This document shows positions 61,544 through 64,000 of a stretch of 64,000 bases of DNA, piece by piece; the stretch's first letter is position 1; each line of letters starts with the position of its first letter. Source of the stretch: Caloramator mitchellensis. GTDB lineage: Bacteria; Bacillota; Clostridia; Clostridiales; Caloramatoraceae. The notes below the pieces were generated by a model. That model had not been told where the DNA came from and ran no database searches. It was given only the letters and a program-made list of their open reading frames with translations. Where the stretch lies: positions 54,030-118,029 of the forward strand of contig NZ_LKHP01000007.1 in NCBI RefSeq assembly GCF_001440545.1, read 5' to 3'. The position numbers and the translations under genes are program-made.

Positions 61544-62659
61544 ATGGCAAATATAGACAGAAGCCTTATAACAGGATATATAGAAAATAAAAGAGATAAG
61601 CTCGAAAATTTAGTTGATATGCTTTATCATCTTCCCCTTGACTCAAATCATGAGACGAATGCCTTTAATATAATATGTGATTTTTTAAATCAGGAAAATT
61701 TTAATATTGAAAAGAATATAGACAACATACAAAACACATTTATTGCAAGTTGTGGTTCAGGAAATAAAAAAGTTGCATTTATTTGTGAGTTTGAAGCTCA
61801 AGAAAACGGATATACCAACGGACATAATATACAATGTGCTATGAATATTGGTGCAGCGCTTGGATTTAAAAGAGTTATAAATGAAATAGATGCGCAAATT
61901 TTAATATATGGATTCCCTAAGGAAGAAAAATTACCTCTTAAGATTTCATACGAACATAGGCGGTTGTTCAATGGGATAAATCTAATAGTTTGCGGTCATC
62001 CAGGAGAAAAAACTTACGAAGGCGTTAATTCAACTGCAATGAGCATTATGAAATTTGATTTTATAGGAAAAGAGGCAAGTTTTAATTTCTATCCAAACGA
62101 AGGCATTTCCTCCATCGTCCCGATGATTAAATTTCTTGATATAATTCAAGATTTAAAATCCAACGCTAACTCATCTTATCTTTTAAACTATACAATAATC
62201 AATAATGGAAATGAAATATTAAAAATTCCTAAAATGGTAAGTTGTAGGATTGCAATTAAAGCAAATGAATATAGAATATTAGAAAGCGTAAAAGATAATA
62301 TAATAGAAACCGCAAAATTTGTCTCCAGGATATATGGCTGTGATATCAATTTTACAGTTGAGGAAGATTATATGCCCCTAAAGAAGAATGTTGAGCTTAT
62401 AAAAATAGTATCACACAATTTAAAGGAATCTGGAATCACAAACATTCATGGACCACTTTCAACAGCATTGAGCCTTGATATTGGCAACATAAGCCAAAAA
62501 ATACCCACCATTCACCCATACATCGAAATTTCTCAAGGCGAAGTTTACGGAACCGTGGGATTCAGGGATTCCACTATAAAAAAATATGCAAAGGACATGA
62601 TGATTAAAGCATCATGTGCCCTTGCATTGACTGCCCTTGATTTTATAACTAAGAATTAA
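61544..62659 (+). CDS. M20-family amidohydrolase-like protein
   Basis: The ATG at 61544 has GAGGTG upstream; the frame opens earlier at 61496. The 371-aa protein has the M20D layout with a dimerisation insert (about 180-290). Metal-site positions differ from standard dipeptidases: TNGHNIQCA in place of GHDxH, YGFPKEE in place of G-PAEE, and HPYIEIS near the end. AbgB-type amidohydrolases also have GHN, so activity is possible but uncertain. It is divergent from the decarboxylase gene. Confidence 0.75.
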   Translation: MANIDRSLITGYIENKRDKLENLVDMLYHLPLDSNHETNAFNIICDFLNQENFNIEKNIDNIQNTFIASCGSGNKKVAFICEFEAQENGYTNGHNIQCAMNIGAALGFKRVINEIDAQILIYGFPKEEKLPLKISYEHRRLFNGINLIVCGHPGEKTYEGVNSTAMSIMKFDFIGKEASFNFYPNEGISSIVPMIKFLDIIQDLKSNANSSYLLNYTIINNGNEILKIPKMVSCRIAIKANEYRILESVKDNIIETAKFVSRIYGCDINFTVEEDYMPLKKNVELIKIVSHNLKESGITNIHGPLSTALSLDIGNISQKIPTIHPYIEISQGEVYGTVGFRDSTIKKYAKDMMIKASCALALTALDFITKN

Positions 62660-63792
62660 ACTATTCCTTTAAAAATGTTCAGCAGCAATTGTTCCATTTG
62701 AGCCTTTGTAATTTTCACAGGGTTAACTCTTGTTGAACCCTTCATAGAATTTTCAAGCAGCTCTTCAAAATTATTATTAAAATCTTCATCGCTAAGTCCC
62801 ATATCCTTAAAGGATAATGGGATGTTCAATTTTTTGTTAAGTTCAATAACTGCCTCAATAAAATCTGGCACATCTATGATTTTTGCCAATCTGTTAAGCC
62901 TATTATTTACTTCTTCATCCATCGAATTAAATTTTAATACATATGGTAGCGCAATTGCATTCAAAAGGCCATGGGCATAGCCAAACTTCCCTCCAAAGGC
63001 ATGGGAAATGCCGTGTGCCATTCCAAGCCCTACGTTTGAAAAAGCACTCCCTGCCATCGCACTGTATATGTGAACCTTTTCCCTGCTCTCGTAGTCACCT
63101 TTTTCAAATGAAAGTGGAAGAAATTTAAACAATCCCTTTACCGCACCCTCTGCTAAAACCTCTGAGTATTCGTCTATATTTTTATTTATATAGCACTCAA
63201 CTGCGTGTGTTAAAGCGTCCATTCCTGTCTCTGCTACTATATTTTTAGGCATCGATAGTGTTAAAGCCGCATCTAAAATAGCCACATCAGGTATAAAGGC
63301 GTCACATTTTAGTCCAATTTTTAAATTCATGTCATCATAAGTCAAAACCGATGCCCTTGTAACCTCTGTCCCCGTTCCAGATGTTGAAGGAATTGCAATT
63401 AGTATTGTTTTTCTTCTTTTAAACGGCAGAGTCAAACTATCTGGATTTTTAATATCCAGTTCAGGGTAATCATAAAAAACAGCAGCAGCTTTTGCAACAT
63501 CTATAGGTGAGCCTCCGCCTATTCCAATTACAACATCAGGGCTATATTCCTTCATTATTTCAACTGCAGCAATGACTGTATTTATTGAGGGATTCTTTTT
63601 TACGTCCTTAAATATTTGATATTGGGCACCACAGCTCTCTAATAAATTTGTTAATCTATCAATGGCTCCATTTCTAAACATCGCGCTTCCACCGGTAACA
63701 ATAAATGCCCTTTTTATTTTTAATTCTTTAATCTTATCTAAAGCATCTTTACCAATTATTATGCTATTACCGTGTAATTTAAGCTCCTTCAT
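62656..63792 (-). CDS. Iron-containing alcohol dehydrogenase
   Basis: The start at ATG 63792 gives 378 aa. The NAD-binding motif GIGGGSPIDVAKAAAV, the SGTGTEVTRASVL block and the metal-binding histidines (DALTHAVECYI, MAHGISHAFGG, YAHGLLNAI) are complete. Members reduce aldehydes or oxidise alcohols; in fermenters they often make ethanol or butanol. The 3' end overlaps the convergent M20-like gene by 4 bp. AGGAGG lies 12 nt before the ATG. Confidence 0.93.
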   Translation of the reverse strand: MKELKLHGNSIIIGKDALDKIKELKIKRAFIVTGGSAMFRNGAIDRLTNLLESCGAQYQIFKDVKKNPSINTVIAAVEIMKEYSPDVVIGIGGGSPIDVAKAAAVFYDYPELDIKNPDSLTLPFKRRKTILIAIPSTSGTGTEVTRASVLTYDDMNLKIGLKCDAFIPDVAILDAALTLSMPKNIVAETGMDALTHAVECYINKNIDEYSEVLAEGAVKGLFKFLPLSFEKGDYESREKVHIYSAMAGSAFSNVGLGMAHGISHAFGGKFGYAHGLLNAIALPYVLKFNSMDEEVNNRLNRLAKIIDVPDFIEAVIELNKKLNIPLSFKDMGLSDEDFNNNFEELLENSMKGSTRVNPVKITKAQMEQLLLNIFKGIV

Positions 63793-63875
63793 AATTCGCA
63801 AACACCTCCTGTTTATTCATATTATAATTATACAATATTTAACAGTAGATTTTAAAGTTATTGCTGTAAAGATGT

Positions 63876-63912
63876 CAAAAAACAGCAAAGCCTCAACCAT
63901 TCGGTTGAGGCT
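63876..63912 (-). terminator. Terminator of the rRNA operon
   Basis: On the minus strand AGCCTCAACC-GAAT-GGTTGAGGCT forms a 10-bp stem, followed by TTGCTG and six T. It lies just after the 5S 3' end. Confidence 0.88.
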
Positions 63913-63918
63913 CTAATT

Positions 63919-64000
63919 TACCCGGCAGTCACCTACTTTCCCAGGCCGTCTCCAGCCAAGTATCATCGGCGCAGGTAGGCTTAACCTTCGTGTTCGATAT
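63919..64000 (-). rRNA. 5S ribosomal RNA, 3' part
   Basis: The last 82 bases read on the minus strand as the 3' two-thirds of 5S rRNA. Signs are CGAACACGAAGGTTAAGCC, GCGCCGATGATACT and the closing CTGCCGGGT. The 5' end lies beyond the window edge, where the 23S gene would be expected further upstream. Confidence 0.93.

Overview
The window is AT-rich DNA packed with genes on both strands. It looks like a chromosome segment from an anaerobic, spore-lineage Firmicute (class Clostridia). The evidence is purine-rich ribosome-binding sites (AGGAGG or GAGGTG), frequent GTG/TTG starts, AsrABC sulfite reductase, clostridial ferredoxins, a SpoIID-domain protein, a guanine riboswitch, a Gram-positive LexA box and a yaaO-tmk-darA-holB-ricT cluster beside an rRNA operon. 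A Caloramator-like thermophile is possible, but that is only a guess from gene content. I saw no CRISPR array, tRNA, phage module or complete insertion sequence.

Layout. 1-0.4 kb: 5' end of an MsmX/UgpC-type sugar ABC ATPase gene. 0.5-3 kb: a self-contained mini-unit for a 49-aa protein, a lipoprotein and a YkvI-type permease. 3-9.4 kb: a disaccharide operon (LacI regulator, two permeases, binding protein, GH65 phosphorylase) with a palindromic operator at its promoter. 9.5-13.2 kb: a GGDEF/EAL protein, then an SPFH/NfeD pair. 13.3-19 kb: a divergent locus matching the flavin-based extracellular electron transfer (FLEET) system: Ndh2-like NADH dehydrogenase, EetA-like, EetB-like and polyprenyl synthase on the minus strand; a two-FMN-domain PplA-like lipoprotein and an ApbE flavin transferase on the plus strand. 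19-25 kb: Na/Pi symporter with a PhoP-type box, a DUF2089-type operon, a guanine-riboswitch purine permease, and DinB with a LexA box. 25-34.7 kb: a transglutaminase-like secreted protein with a fresh 477-bp tandem duplication, the pantothenate genes, a SpoIID-domain protein and a radical SAM protein. 34.7-41.8 kb: an NSS transporter with its tiny subunit, an XRE/S24 regulator, lgt with a two-component system, and an HMA/TauE/cupredoxin fusion. 41.8-45.4 kb: asrABC plus an FNT channel behind a CRP/FNR-type box at about -41.5. 45.4-49.1 kb: small membrane proteins, an HtrA protease, a 324-bp inverted-repeat element with structured core, a DMT permease and a ferredoxin gene with a CsoR-like operator. 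49.1-55.3 kb: a secreted beta-propeller protein and an FtsA-like ATPase paired with an unknown 779-aa protein. 55.4-64 kb: mnmA, a ferredoxin, the ricT-holB-darA-tmk-decarboxylase cluster, an M20-like protein, an iron alcohol dehydrogenase and the 3' part of a 5S rRNA gene.

How the parts may work together. The FLEET-like locus would move electrons from NADH through a quinone pool to surface flavoproteins. Asr would use sulfite as another electron sink. The many candidate regulatory sites (LacI/cre, PhoP, LexA, CRP/FNR, CsoR, guanine aptamer) suggest tight control by nutrient and redox state. All functions are read from sequence patterns recalled from known families; no search was run.
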